Shown here in pieces: positions 6,882 to 16,247 of a DNA stretch of 60,752 bases. The notes beneath the pieces were generated by a model that made no database searches, was not told where the DNA came from, and saw nothing but the letters and a program-made list of their open reading frames with translations. The stretch comes from Bradyrhizobium elkanii WSM2783 (GTDB lineage: Bacteria > Pseudomonadota > Alphaproteobacteria > Rhizobiales > Xanthobacteraceae): assembly GCF_000472865.1 (NCBI RefSeq), contig NZ_AXAP01000050.1:1-60752 (forward strand), in the 5' to 3' direction. Positions within the stretch are counted from its first letter, which is position 1, and every line of letters begins with the position of its first letter. A program made the translations under genes and the position numbers.

Positions 6882-7115
6882 ATGTCCATCTCTACCCTCA
6901 AGCAACTCGGCGCGTCGGCGGTGCTGACTGCGATAAGCTGCGCGCCGGCTCCGGCCCAGCTAGTGATATCCGAGCCCTGCTATTGCGCACAGTTCTATCC
7001 AAATGCCAATTGTCAGAACAAAGGGCCCGGGAACCCCAACACCGACCCGAATTACCGGCTGTATGGCGGCCAGAGCTCGGGACCGTGGCCGAGCGGTGAG
7101 CATAATGTTCGATGA
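6882..7115 (+). CDS. Small secreted Cys-containing hypothetical protein, 77 aa
   Basis: I use the ATG at 6882 (MSISTLKQLG), behind GGTGGAG, rather than the upstream 6852. Residues 1-24 are a signal peptide (hydrophobic GASAVLTAISCAPA, cleavage near PAQ-L). The mature chain has four Cys if the signal-peptide Cys is counted (CAP, PCYC, NCQN) and a Pro/Asn/Gly-rich C-terminus (GPGNPNTDPNYRLYGGQS). It is likely exported. No family recognised and no operon partner. Confidence 0.6.
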   Translation: MSISTLKQLGASAVLTAISCAPAPAQLVISEPCYCAQFYPNANCQNKGPGNPNTDPNYRLYGGQSSGPWPSGEHNVR

Positions 7116-7356
7116 TGCCGGCCTGCAAGATGCTTCAAGCTGGTCCGCAATCTGAAGCAGATGTATCCGAACACCGACGCGCTTGGGCGAACGGCTCAAG
7201 CTGTATGTTGAGGAGAACTTTCCCGACTAAACCCGTCCACCGCCAGCCTGATCTTGTGCGCGGTATGGTCAATGGTGATGCAGTTTATCCTCGTCAGCGC
7301 GCCGCTGGTCCTGAAGAACAGTTTGTGGCCGAGCTTTAGCTTGCGGAAGCCTCGAA

Positions 7357-7764
7357 TTGTTTGCCGGCCACGGCGTCCCGCGGAGGCCCGAGGATCTTCG
7401 ACGCCTGCCATGCGTGACGTTCGACGGTCCGCTGCCGTCCCCAGGATGGCAGCTCCGGGACCCGGCGACCAAGCTGCCATTGGTCGTATCCGTCACGTCG
7501 CGCCTTTCAGTGACAACGATCGAAGCCGCGCTTCGCGCGGCCGTGTCACATGTCGGCATCACGCGACTGCTCTGCTACCAGGTCGCGGACTCGATACAAG
7601 CGGGACGGCTGCGGGTTGTCCTCAAGCGGTACGAGCCCGAACCCGCGCCCGTCAGCATCGTCCATGCCGCGCGCGGCCAAATGCCGATTAAGACGCGCCT
7701 CTTCCTCGACTTTGCGACGCCGCGTCTGCGGAAATCGCTCGCGGCGATCGATTGCAAGATGTGA
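7357..7764 (+). pseudogene. LysR-type regulator, C-terminal effector domain only
   Basis: The open frame encodes only the last part of a LysR protein: HGVPRRPEDLRRLPCV, then W-RDPATKLP, AVSHVGITRLLCYQV, YEPEPAPVSIVHAARGQ and PRLRKSL, a block that aligns with the end of the intact LysR at 14195-15124. The DNA-binding half is absent: upstream bases 7116-7350 do not encode it in any frame. The listed start is a TTG inside the domain. It runs tail-to-tail with the LysR at 7783-8705. Without a helix-turn-helix it cannot regulate. Confidence 0.7.
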
Positions 7765-7782
7765 CCGCGATCGTTCGAAAGC

Positions 7783-8705
7783 CTATTTTCGTTGGAAAAT
7801 TCCAGCGATCTCGCGCAGTTTCTCCTGAAGACGCGGAGCGACGAAGTCGAGAAACGCCCACAGTTTGAGCGGCTGGTGCTGCGGTTGCGCGGCGTGCACG
7901 AGGTGTACAGGAATGCCCCGCGGCTCGTACTCCCGCATATCGGAACCAACGCCCCCTCGCGAACGCTCGCTGCCGCCTGGTAGCACATCACGCGCGCGAT
8001 GCCGAGGCCGCCGACGGCGCCGCCGATGACCCCGTCCGCCGTGTTGACCGAGAAGCGGGGGTTTATGGTGATCTGCTGTACGGCCCTGGGCCCGCGAAAA
8101 GGCCACTCGCGGTATCGCTGCAATCCTTCAAACGCGATGCAGGCATGATGCGAGAGGTCGGCGGGCGCACGGGGCTCGCCGTGGCGTCGGAGGTATTCCG
8201 GACTCGCGCACACCGGCCACCAGATGTCCCCGACGCGTCTGCCGACTAAAGCGCTGTCGGGCAAACTTCCGATTCTCACGGCGACTTCGATCTGGGCGTC
8301 GACCAGATCGATCACGCCATCCGACAAAACCAGCCTCACCGTGACGTCCGGATAGGCGGCAAGGAATTGATGGACGATTGGCGCGACGATCTGGGAGCCG
8401 AACATGATCGGAGCCGTCACCAGGAGTTCCCCACGCGGCGCCCGGTACTCGCCCGACGCGGCACGTTCCGCCTCGGACAGTTCTTCCAGCGCCCGGCGCG
8501 CGGAAGCGAGGAAAGCCGTGCCCGATTCGGTCAGCAAGAGTTTGCGTGTCGTGCGGACCACGAGCTGCGAGCCGACGAAGGCCTCAAGGTCCGACACGCG
8601 CCGGCTAGCGGTCGGCAAGGGCAGGTGCAACGCCTTTGAGGCGGCCGTCAGGCTTCCGCCGTCCACCGCTGCGATGAGGGTGCGGATGGCTTCAAAGCGA
8701 TCCAT
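7783..8705 (-). pseudogene. LysR-type transcriptional regulator, one frameshift near 7936
   Basis: From the ATG at 8705 (MDRFEAIRTLIAAVDGGSL) the first 256 residues read as a LysR protein: winged HTH in residues 1-60 (TAASRRVSDLEAFVGSQLVV) and the substrate domain after it. The frame breaks after GALVPI; one base over, REYEPRGIPVHLVHAAQ and LKLWAFLDFVAPRLQEKL complete the domain at 7783. Apart from this single-base loss the gene is whole. It is divergent from the cupin gene at 8892, the usual layout of a LysR and its target. A more decayed paralog lies at 32229-32857. Confidence 0.8.
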
Positions 8706-8891
8706 CAGATTCCACGATCTAAAAGGCGGTTGCCGGTGCGTTCAAGCGCGCTCCGTACCCCGGGTGCTTCCGCTTTATGGAAGGCATACTCTCGCAATTC
8801 CAACATTATTCTCCTCCCCTGCATGAGGCATGTTCGCTTACCTCGAGTTGTACGGCTCGAACCCAACTGTGGATGCCTTTGGAGATACTCG
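8706..8891. promoter_or_regulatory. Divergent LysR-cupin promoter region
   Basis: This 186-base region separates the LysR start (8705, minus) from the cupin start (8892, plus) and must hold both promoters and the LysR site. I could not pick a single convincing T-N11-A box. Confidence 0.35.
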
Positions 8892-9353
8892 ATGTTTAAG
8901 AAGAAGGTGGGCATGGCGGCCGTCGCCGGCGTGCTGCTGCTCGCTGCGAGCGCGTCGACACTTGCCGCCCAAGACGCTTCGCGCCCGGCCCACGAGGGTC
9001 CTTCGGTCAGCACCCCTGCCGACCAGATCAAGTTCGTGAATACGGGAATCAAGACCGACAAGGGCGAGCTGCCGGCTTACGGTAACCTGCAGAAGGGGCG
9101 CCACGGCACCTTCCTGCGCATGCCGGCCGGCTTTGTGAGTCCCGCCCATACCCATACCGAGGATTACTACGCGGTCGTCATTAAGGGCGTCGGCGCAAAT
9201 CGCCCTCCCGGTGCCAATGCCGTCCCGCTGCCCGTCGGGTCTTATTGGTTTCAGACGGGTGAGGAGGCGCATGTGACGGAGTGTCTCTCGAAGACCGAAT
9301 GCCTTTTCTTCCTCGTTCAGCCCGGCAAGTTCGACTTCGCGCCCGCGAAGTGA
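8892..9353 (+). CDS. Secreted cupin-domain protein
   Basis: GGAG lies at 8881, before the ATG at 8892. Residues 1-27 are a signal peptide (MFKKKVGMAAVAGVLLLAAS, cleavage after LAA). The mature protein is a single small beta-barrel cupin: PAHTHTEDYYAVVIKG supplies the two metal-binding His and the Glu, and GEEAHVTECLSKTECLFFLV the second motif. Such periplasmic cupins of about 150 residues usually bind a metal ion; the substrate is unknown. It is divergent from a LysR gene, which in its intact form probably controlled it. The gene looks intact. Confidence 0.8.
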   Translation: MFKKKVGMAAVAGVLLLAASASTLAAQDASRPAHEGPSVSTPADQIKFVNTGIKTDKGELPAYGNLQKGRHGTFLRMPAGFVSPAHTHTEDYYAVVIKGVGANRPPGANAVPLPVGSYWFQTGEEAHVTECLSKTECLFFLVQPGKFDFAPAK

Positions 9354-9526
9354 GCAATAACCGCTCCACCGAACCCTCGACAACAGCCTCAGAAGCGATC
9401 ATGGGTCGGGGGATGGATGAACCATCGCAAAGGAGCGTCGCCCCGCGATTTGGCGGCGCTTCCTTGCGGAGCACCACCGGCCGTCCTTGCGCAGATGAGC
9501 GTCAGGGGCTGACTAGCGGGATTATT

Positions 9527-10198
9527 TCAAGCCCTGCGTTTTCTTGATTGCCTGGCTTCCTTTGCCCGATCGCGGTGAGCCTGCGCTTTTGCCCGGTTGC
9601 CGCATACGGCCATACTGCACCAACGCCGCGCCCGAGCGCGCGTGCGGTCTACAAAGACGAGGGTACAGTTGTGGCCTTCACAGGACTTCACGTCCGTGAA
9701 ATCATCGGTGCACACGAACTCGGCCATCGCATGCGCGATCGGGATCAACAGCGCGTCGGCCGATCGCCATCGCCGCTCTTTCTTGAGTATCAAGGGATTG
9801 AGCGCCGCTTTACCCGCCGAGGGCTCGCGTAGTCCCACCTGAATAAACTCTTCATCGCGCGCCAGGATCCGGTTCAGCGGCGCAAGCTCCTTCGCCGCGT
9901 CTGGCGATAGCCGCTTGCCTTTGTGTTCCTGAACGAACTTGCGAAACCATTCGCGCAAGGCGCGGGCTTGCGCCGCGACCGCGTCCAGCTCACCGGGCAT
10001 GGAGTTCTTGAGAAAACTCCTTCCCACGTCGGCAGGAACCAAATTGGCAACCGCAAGCCAGTCGAGCAGATCCTTACCCGAGGTGATCCATTCCACCTGT
10101 GTATCGAGCGGGATCGCAATCGAATTCAGAAAATCAAGCGCGGTCGCATCCGCGATAAAAAGTGCCGGGGGACGCTGCTCTGTCATTCTCGTTTCCAA
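9527..10198 (-). CDS. CGNR zinc-finger protein (ABATE domain), stress-response type
   Basis: The 223-residue product has the N-terminal ABATE-like region (ATALDFLNSIAIPLD, then a DLLDWL helix) and a C-terminal CGNR zinc finger in residues about 168-205 with four Cys: CEGHNCTLVFVDRT and RRWCSMAVCGNRAKAQ. CGNR proteins are putative DNA-binding stress regulators. The start is 10198 or the ATG at 10186 (MTEQRPP). A good promoter, TTGTCA-N17-TATTCT, lies just upstream at 10235-10263 and recurs before egtB and an SDR gene. A remnant of a second CGNR gene is at 20413-20664. Confidence 0.85.
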   Translation of the reverse strand: METRMTEQRPPALFIADATALDFLNSIAIPLDTQVEWITSGKDLLDWLAVANLVPADVGRSFLKNSMPGELDAVAAQARALREWFRKFVQEHKGKRLSPDAAKELAPLNRILARDEEFIQVGLREPSAGKAALNPLILKKERRWRSADALLIPIAHAMAEFVCTDDFTDVKSCEGHNCTLVFVDRTRARARRWCSMAVCGNRAKAQAHRDRAKEARQSRKRRA

Positions 10199-10234
10199 GG
10201 GCAGGCTGATCGGCCGGCCACCGTCGAATACGGT

Positions 10235-10263
10235 AGAATAACCTCCCTGAGGCCAGTTGACAA
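10235..10263 (-). promoter_or_regulatory. Promoter with AACTTGTCAACT element, upstream of the CGNR gene
   Basis: On the minus strand: TTGTCA, 17 bases, TATTCT. The -35 sits inside AACTTGTCAACT and the -10 follows GAGGT. The same layout appears at 12624-12652 and 16248-16276. Confidence 0.6.
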
Positions 10264-10264
10264 G

Positions 10265-11288
10265 TTAACATAACGTGCCGGCTGCCACCGCGTCCGACAG
10301 GCCGGCTTTCACGCCAGAGACCGTGGGCCGCTTTTCCACAAGGATCAGCGAGAAGTATTCCCGTTCGTCCGTCCAGCCGCCGACCGGCGACCAGCCGGCG
10401 GCGCGCAGGAGAACCCGGGCTTCCCCGATCGCGTATTTCAGGCTGCTTTCGGTATGGATCGTCTCGCCCTTGCCGAGCGCAAAATCGCGGCCCGCCGCGG
10501 TGAACCGAATGTCCCCGCAGAACCTCGAGGTGCATCTCAATCCGCGATTCTGCTTCGTTCCAGCGGATGAGATGCTTGAAAGCATCGATCGGAATCGATC
10601 CTCAAGTTCGCGATTGATCCTCCGCAGGAGGTTTAGATTGAAGGCCGCGGTGATGCCCCTGCGTATCATCGTAGGCGGCGACGAGCGTATCGCGGTCCTT
10701 CCGCCTGTCGATGCCGATCAGCAGCATCGATCCGTCCCCGAGGGTCGCGGCCATCGTCCGCAACAAATCCACGGCTTCGTCCACCACCAGATTGCCGATC
10801 GTTGAGCCGGGAAAAAATCCGAGCCGCGGCATACTCTCGATCGCATTCGGCAAAGAGAGAGGCCGCGTGAAGTCGCCCTCCACGTCGTGGACAGGAAGGC
10901 CGCAAAATTCGCCCCGTAACGTTTCCGCCGCGGCGCGCAGAAAATCGCCGGAGATGTCGATAGGCACGTAGGCCGACGGCGCGATCGCCGAGAGAAGGAT
11001 CCGTGATTTCAAAGAGGACCCGGACCCGAATTCGACCACGGCGCGCCCAGGTCCGATCGCCGCGATTTCACATGCGGCCTTCGTCGGGATCTCTATCTCG
11101 GGCCGCGTCGGATAGTATTCGGGCAGCTCCGTGATCCTCTCGAACAGCTCCGAGCCCCGAAGGTCGTAGAACCAGCGAGGCGGGATGGTCGCCGGGCGCC
11201 GGCTAAGCCCCAGGATGACATCTTCCCGAAACGCGGGATCCGTTTTCGCTGGAGCGCCCGCGCAAGCGTCTTCTGGTCGAAAGAGCAT
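10265..11288 (-). pseudogene. egtD: EgtD-type L-histidine N-alpha-methyltransferase, three frameshifts
   Basis: EgtD trimethylates histidine to hercynine with S-adenosylmethionine, the first step of ergothioneine synthesis. Frame 1 (11288 to about 10664) has PRWFYDLRGSELFE, EYYPTRPE, the SAM loop EFGSGSSLKSR and GFFPGSTIGNL. The frame then changes to ITAAFNLNLLRRINRELED, changes again for AFKHLIRWNEAESRIEMHL, and returns for AAGRDFALGKGETIHTE and WTDEREYFSL. All blocks of a normal EgtD of about 330 residues are present, in order and well conserved. The ATG follows the egtB stop without a gap, so the two were one translationally coupled operon. Confidence 0.8.
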
Positions 11289-12576
11289 TCAGATATCCTT
11301 GGCGAGACGAACGCCGGTGAACTGCCAGCGTTGATGCGGATAGAAGAAGTTTCGGTAGCTGGCCCGCACGTCGCCGCGGGGGCGTCGCACAGCTCCCGCC
11401 GCGAAGCACGAACTGGCCTGACATGAATTTGCCGTTGTACTCGCCGACGGCCCCGGGGGCCGGCCGAAAGCCCGGTAGGCGAGGAACGCCGAATTCGTCC
11501 ATTGCCAGAGTGCGCCGTACATCTGCTTGAGGCCCGCCCGCCCCGTCGCAGGTTTGGCTTTCACCGGCCTGGGTCGATCAAGGAAGTTGCCTTGCGATTC
11601 GTCGAGGGCCTGCGCGGCGCTCTCCCATTCCGCTTCCGTCGGCAGGCGCGCGCCCACCCAGCGTGTGAAGGCGTCTGCCTCGAAGAAACTGACATGCTGG
11701 ACCGGGGTCGCCGGATCGAGCGCGATCGAACCATCGAGCCCAAACTGACAGGCTCATTTTCCTTCCGCGTCGCGGCGCCAATGGAGGGGGCTTCGATCTC
11801 GTTCTGCTTGACCCACGCCCATCCATCCGACAGCCAGTTTCCGACCGCCCGGTAGCCGCCGTCGTCGACGAAGGACAGCCACTCCGCGTTGGTTATGAGG
11901 CGATCCGCGAGCGCATGGGGAGCCGGCCACGTGGCATGCCGCGGACCCTCGCAATCGAAAGAAAAGCCCGTGCCGTCATGGCCGATCGAAACGGGTCCTT
12001 GCTTGCCCTTGATCCACTGAAGAGATAGCGGCACCTCCTCAGGCCTTTTGCCCGTCGGCGGCCAAAAGGCCGGTGCAAGCGGATTTTGCGCAAGGAGGTG
12101 CAGAAGATCCGTCAGCAGGAGCTCCTGATGCTGCTCCTCATGGTGGCAGCCAAGCGAGATTAGCTCGAGAGCCTCGCGCGACATCTGCCCGATGGAACGT
12201 TTCACCGCCTCGTCGACATGGCGCCTATAGGCCAACGTTTCGCCGAGCGAAGGGCGGGTAATGAGACGGCGCGACGCGCGCGCGATGCGGGCGCCTTCGC
12301 TTCGTAATAGCTGTTGAAGAGGAAGGGGAAACGCGTGTCGAAACGTTGGTAGCCCGGCGCGTGGTCGACGAGAACGAACGTCTCGAAGAACCACGTCGTG
12401 TGGGCCAGATGCCATTTGGCGGGTGACGCGTCCGGCATCGATTGAGCGGTTGCGTCCGCATCGGACAGGTTTTCCGCCAGAGCCGCGCTGAGCGATCGCA
12501 CCCGATCGAAGCGCTGGACTAACGTTTGAGCGAAATCGGCCTTCATCTGGCCTGTTGTCGTTAGATTGACGCCCAT
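11289..12576 (-). pseudogene. egtB: EgtB-type iron sulfoxide synthase, four frameshifts
   Basis: EgtB joins hercynine to a sulfur donor using Fe(II) and oxygen. The N-terminal DinB-like domain is clear (SPAKWHLAHTTWFFETF, then FPFLFNSYYEA), the iron-ligand helix HHEEQHQE follows, and the C-terminal sulfatase-modifying-factor fold is spread over three frames (ITNAEWLSFVDDGGYR; RLPTEAEWESAAQA; NGKFMSGQFVLRGGSC; YRNFFYPHQRWQFTGVRL). Frame changes fall near 12300, 11745, 11500 and 11400. The last codon abuts the egtD ATG. No egtC or egtE is present, as expected for the two-gene proteobacterial layout. Confidence 0.8.
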
Positions 12577-12623
12577 CGAAGCTCTTCACCTCCGACCGGC
12601 AAATCTGGCGGTTCACCGCGCGC

Positions 12624-12652
12624 CTGATAACCTGCCGTTCTCCGTTATACAA
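12624..12652 (-). promoter_or_regulatory. Promoter with TAACTTGTATAAC element, upstream of egtB
   Basis: On the minus strand: TTGTAT, 17 bases, TATCAG, with the -35 inside TAACTTGTATAAC and the -10 in GGTTATCAGG. It is the second member of the shared element family (10235, 16248). Confidence 0.55.
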
Positions 12653-12699
12653 GTTACGTAAAGGGCCTGTTAACCCTCCGCCCGTACAATCACGGTGAT

Positions 12700-13248
12700 G
12701 TGTTTCAGAAGGGAAGGTTTGGTTTGGCAGGTGTAAGCCGCGCGCAGGGTTCTTACCTGCAGGCGGGTCGTCCGCCGCTCTTCAGCAACGTTCTCCCAAA
12801 GCAGAGGCCGGCTGGAAGTAGTTTCGAATTCTCCGTCAAGACAGATGCGTCGAACGTCAAGGGGGAGGATGCCGGCAAGGCCGGCAATCAATCGACCGCG
12901 GCGGCGGCTGCCGCGCTCGACGCCGTGGACAGCCTTTCTGATTTAGCCAAGACGCTCGGGAACAATCCGTACCACCTGTCCGCCGTTACTTTCACGCTCG
13001 ATCGGAACGGTGGACTCTTGTCGGGAGGGGAACTCTTCGCCAACGGTGATCTCGACGTCCATGGCAGCGGCTCCTCGAACGGAGCCACCAGCAGCATTGA
13101 TCTCTTCGTTCCCGGTACCCAAGGCGGAAGCGGCGACTGGTCGACCGAGGCCGCGACCGGATTGGCGCTGGCGGCGTATAATTTGAACGCGGTGCTCGAC
13201 CAAGCCGGCGGCCGTACGCGCGGCGCGTACGTCAACGCGGCCGCCTAG
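12700..13248 (+). CDS. Hypothetical Ala/Gly-rich protein, 182 aa
   Basis: This ORF is divergent from egtB. The first 45 residues look irregular, while the part from FEFSVKTDASNVKGEDAG onward is protein-like: an Ala-run helix (STAAAAAALDAVDSLSDLAK), a strand pair (YHLSAVTFTLDRNGGL), a Gly/Ser-rich linker, and a last helix (ATGLALAAYNLNAVLDQ). There is no signal peptide and no motif I know. The true start may lie within the frame after residue 40. Composition agrees with coding DNA of this genome, but the gene is unassigned. Confidence 0.4.
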   Translation: MFQKGRFGLAGVSRAQGSYLQAGRPPLFSNVLPKQRPAGSSFEFSVKTDASNVKGEDAGKAGNQSTAAAAAALDAVDSLSDLAKTLGNNPYHLSAVTFTLDRNGGLLSGGELFANGDLDVHGSGSSNGATSSIDLFVPGTQGGSGDWSTEAATGLALAAYNLNAVLDQAGGRTRGAYVNAAA

Positions 13249-13332
13249 CGGCCGCGTCGCGACGTCGTTTTACGTAACGTTGCGTACCCGAAATCCGTCT
13301 CTCACAAGGAGATGTCCGTCGCGCAGCGGAAG

Positions 13333-14043
13333 TCAGTGGCCGGCGATCTGGCCACCATCCACATGAAGGATCTCGCCGGTAACGAAGTTCGCGTCTTCCA
13401 GGTAGAGGATCGCCTGCGCGATGTCTTCCGGCTCACCCATTCGCTTGAGTGGATGCAGCATTCCTACCGCTTCATGCGTCTCGGGCGCGTGCAGGGGCGT
13501 CTTGATCATGCCGGGCGCCACCGCATTGACCCGAATGCCGCGCGACGCGTACTCGATCGCAAGGCCGCGCGTGGCCGCCGTGACGCCGCCTTTCGTTATC
13601 GACGCGAGCAGCGCAGGCACGTTCGAATTGGCGTACTCGACGAGGGTCGTCGTGATCTGGACGACGTGCCCGCTTCCCTGCTTGAGCATGGCCGCGATGG
13701 CGTTCTGCGTGATGAAGAAGAACCCGTTCAGGTTGGTCGCGAGAACGTCCTTGTAGTTCTGCTCGGTGTATTTCTCGAACGGTCCGGGAATGAAGATGCC
13801 GGCGTTGTTGATCAGCGTGTCAACCCGTCCGAAGCGCTCCAGCGCGGCGTCGATCACGCGCCTTCCGGTCTCAGGATCGGCGATGTCGCCGCGGATCGTG
13901 AGGAAGTCGGGATCGGAAGACGAGGCGATCGATCGCGACGTTCCGACAACGCGGAAATTCCGATGGCGATAGGCCTTGACGATCGCTTCCCCAAGACCGC
14001 GTGACGCGCCGGTCACCACAACAACTTTCTGTTCCGAGCTCAT
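13333..14043 (-). CDS. Short-chain dehydrogenase/reductase lacking the catalytic Tyr
   Basis: From the ATG at 14043 the 236-residue protein has the NAD(P) loop TGASRGLG at residues 10-17, NNAG, and a C-terminal GEILHVDGG, the normal SDR layout. The Y-x-x-x-K pair should fall in ALLASITKGG, where the Lys is present but the residue four before it is Ala. This variant occurs in a known SDR subgroup, so the protein is probably folded and binds cofactor but may lack ordinary dehydrogenase activity. It lies downstream of the LysR at 14195-15124 on the same strand (151-base gap). Confidence 0.8.
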   Translation of the reverse strand: MSSEQKVVVVTGASRGLGEAIVKAYRHRNFRVVGTSRSIASSSDPDFLTIRGDIADPETGRRVIDAALERFGRVDTLINNAGIFIPGPFEKYTEQNYKDVLATNLNGFFFITQNAIAAMLKQGSGHVVQITTTLVEYANSNVPALLASITKGGVTAATRGLAIEYASRGIRVNAVAPGMIKTPLHAPETHEAVGMLHPLKRMGEPEDIAQAILYLEDANFVTGEILHVDGGQIAGH

Positions 14044-14194
14044 AGTTTTCCTCGCATGGACGACGTTGGATTCAAACAGCGAGGGATGAAATAGATCGCG
14101 CGCACCGACGCGAGAACGTATCGTTTTCGAGTAGCAATTCCTCGAAAACTGAGAAGGCGAATTGGACTTGATCCAGGCCTGTCCGAACAGCCCG

Positions 14195-15124
14195 TCAGTC
14201 CGGCTGCACCGAGGCCTGTCCCAGCCGGACCAGCGAAGCACGCAAGCGTGGCGCCGCATGGTCGATGAACCGGCGCAACTTCAGCGGCATTTGCGTCCGC
14301 GGGACGTGCACGATGTGAACTGGTTCGGGCTCGGGTTCGAACGCCTCCAGCACGGGCTCCAGTTTGTTCGCTTCCAGGAGCTCAACGGCTTGGTAATGGA
14401 GCAGCCGCACGAGCCCCACGCCCTGAACAGCGGCTTCGACGGCGGAGAGGGCCGCCGACACCTGGAGCCGCGGCGTGATCCGTATCTCGAAGCTCGTCAA
14501 AGACGTTGGATCGCGAAACTGCCACATGGGCGAGAGCATCGGCCCGTCGGTCGAGACGCACGGGAATCGCTCCAGATCAGAAGGGGTGTCCGGACGACCA
14601 TGTTTCTTCAGAAGCGCGGGCGATCCGCAGGTAATCGATCGCATTGAGCCAAGGCGCGTCGCCACCATGTCGCTGTCTGGCAAATCTCCGAAACGCACGG
14701 CCATGTCGATGTGATCGTCGACCAAGTCGGTATTGCGGTCTCCCAAGACCATCCTGATGTTGATATCCGGAAACGCCGCGAGGAAGTCGGAGACGATCGG
14801 CAGAAGATACAGATGGCCGAACAGGACGGACGAAGTCACGACCAGTTCGCCTTTCGGGCTTTTGAATTCGCCGGCCGCCTCGCGCTCCGCTTCCTCGACC
14901 TGATCGAGGATACGGCGTGCCGCGGCCACATAGGCCATCCCTGCATCCGTCAGGGAAAGCTTGCGCGTAGTCCGTGTCAATAACTGCGCGCCAAGCAGGG
15001 TCTCGAGCTCGCCGACCTTACGGCTCAGGGTCGGAATCGCAACGCCCATCTCGCGTGCGCCGGCTGAGAGGCTGCCTTTTTCGACCGCGGCGAGGAGCAT
15101 GGACATTGCTTCAAAGCGATCCAT
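14195..15124 (-). CDS. LysR-type transcriptional regulator (intact)
   Basis: This 309-residue protein has full LysR length. The winged HTH is in residues 1-60 (MDRFEAMSMLLAAVEKGSLS, IPTLSRKVGELETLLGAQLL) and the effector domain runs to the end (GVGLVRLLHYQAVELLEA, APRLRASLVRL). It belongs to the same subgroup as the broken LysR genes at 7357-7764, 7783-8705 and 32229-32857, and is the only intact one of the four. The start codon at 15124 fits the family N-terminus exactly. Likely targets are the SDR genes on either side, by position. Confidence 0.85.
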   Translation of the reverse strand: MDRFEAMSMLLAAVEKGSLSAGAREMGVAIPTLSRKVGELETLLGAQLLTRTTRKLSLTDAGMAYVAAARRILDQVEEAEREAAGEFKSPKGELVVTSSVLFGHLYLLPIVSDFLAAFPDINIRMVLGDRNTDLVDDHIDMAVRFGDLPDSDMVATRLGSMRSITCGSPALLKKHGRPDTPSDLERFPCVSTDGPMLSPMWQFRDPTSLTSFEIRITPRLQVSAALSAVEAAVQGVGLVRLLHYQAVELLEANKLEPVLEAFEPEPEPVHIVHVPRTQMPLKLRRFIDHAAPRLRASLVRLGQASVQPD

Positions 15125-15227
15125 GACGGAATCCCGATCAAAGCCAGCGCCGCGACGACGATCGGTCCGGCGTGATCAAGAAATGGTCGAGAGCAAACAT
15201 GGATCGCGAACCTTCAAGAAAAACCTG

Positions 15228-15249
15228 ATAACCAAAGTGTGACGGTTAC
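15228..15249. promoter_or_regulatory. Dyad ATAACC-N10-GGTTAC upstream of lysR
   Basis: TAACC and GGTTA form an inverted repeat with a 10-base spacer about 105 bases upstream of the LysR start, and the left arm shares GGTTATCAGG (minus strand) with the egtB promoter. It could be the LysR autoregulation site. Confidence 0.3.
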
Positions 15250-15309
15250 GATATCAAAATGCGCCACGTCCGCAGGTCCTTGGGAGCCGCGCCTCCTCGG
15301 AGCTTTCGT

Positions 15310-16137
15310 TCAGCGCATTGCCATCATGATCAGGCGATCGAATAGACGATCGGACAGGCACCGCCGGAGGAAAAGCATTTGACTTGCCATCAACCCCGCG
15401 TGGTAGCGCGTCCTGGGACGCCGTGCCTTAAGCGCCTTCACGATAAGATCAGTGACGCCGCGGGGCGGGGGCAAATCGCGCTGTCCGGCCTGTAGCTCGC
15501 GAAACTTTGCCGCGAGCGCCGCATAGGGGCCCTTGCCTGAATAGCGGTCCGCTTCCTCGGTCGCGATGGCGGCCCATTCGCTCGCGATGCCGCCCGGTTC
15601 GATCACGATGACGTCGATGCCGAAGGAGCGGACCTCGTTTCTGAGCGCATCGGAGTAGCCCTCCAGCACAAATTTCGAGGCGTGATACCAACCGCCGAGC
15701 GGCAGCGCGAACCGGCCGCCGATTGACGAGATGTTGAAGATCTTGCCGAACTTCCTGGCGCGCATATGCGGAAGGCAGAGCTGTATCAGGCGGGCCGCGC
15801 CGATCAGGTTGACCTCCATCTGCCGCCGCCCCATTTGGATCGGGACGTCTTCGAGGGCGCCGTATTGACCATAACCCGCGTTGTTGATCAGGACGTCGAT
15901 CCGTCCCTGCTCCCGAATGATGCGGTCGACCGTCGTCACCATTGCCGCATCGTCCGCCACGTCCATCGCGAGGATCATGCCGCCGGCGGCCGCAATGTCG
16001 CCCATGCGATCCGTCCGGCGGGCCACGCCATATACCGTATAGGCTTGAGCAATCAGCCGCAGGGCAAAATCCTTACCCATGCCGGACGAAGCTCCGGTGA
16101 TGAGGACGACAGGCTTGGATGCAATCACATTGGCCAA
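15310..16137 (-). CDS. Short-chain dehydrogenase/reductase (classical)
   Basis: This 275-residue protein has TGASSGMG in residues 14-21, NNAGYGQYGALED, the serine strand FNISSIGG, and the active pair in YHASK, so all catalytic residues of an NAD(P)-dependent oxidoreductase are present. The length and the C-terminal helix with RRPRTRYHAG match a frequent 'SDR with Rossmann fold, C-terminal extension' group whose substrates are unknown. The promoter at 16248-16276 lies about 110 bases upstream. The patatin gene at 16394 is divergent from it. Confidence 0.9.
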   Translation of the reverse strand: MANVIASKPVVLITGASSGMGKDFALRLIAQAYTVYGVARRTDRMGDIAAAGGMILAMDVADDAAMVTTVDRIIREQGRIDVLINNAGYGQYGALEDVPIQMGRRQMEVNLIGAARLIQLCLPHMRARKFGKIFNISSIGGRFALPLGGWYHASKFVLEGYSDALRNEVRSFGIDVIVIEPGGIASEWAAIATEEADRYSGKGPYAALAAKFRELQAGQRDLPPPRGVTDLIVKALKARRPRTRYHAGLMASQMLFLRRCLSDRLFDRLIMMAMR

Positions 16138-16247
16138 TTTTTTATCGCGCGAGGTTATGGCGCCGTAATTCGGCGATGAGAGAGCACTGGAGTTGAATTA
16201 CGCGGTACCGGTGCCGACGAAGACCGGCTCTCGAGGCGCATGGAAAT

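Noticed and set aside
7575..7782. C-terminal 70 residues of the long LysR frame (to 7575)
   Set aside because: Everything after the break near 7936 is out of frame; the true LysR end is in the neighbouring frame at 7783.
13271..13286. Near-palindrome TACGTAACGTTGCGTA
   Set aside because: Two mismatches and located between convergent gene ends, so neither a convincing operator nor a terminator.
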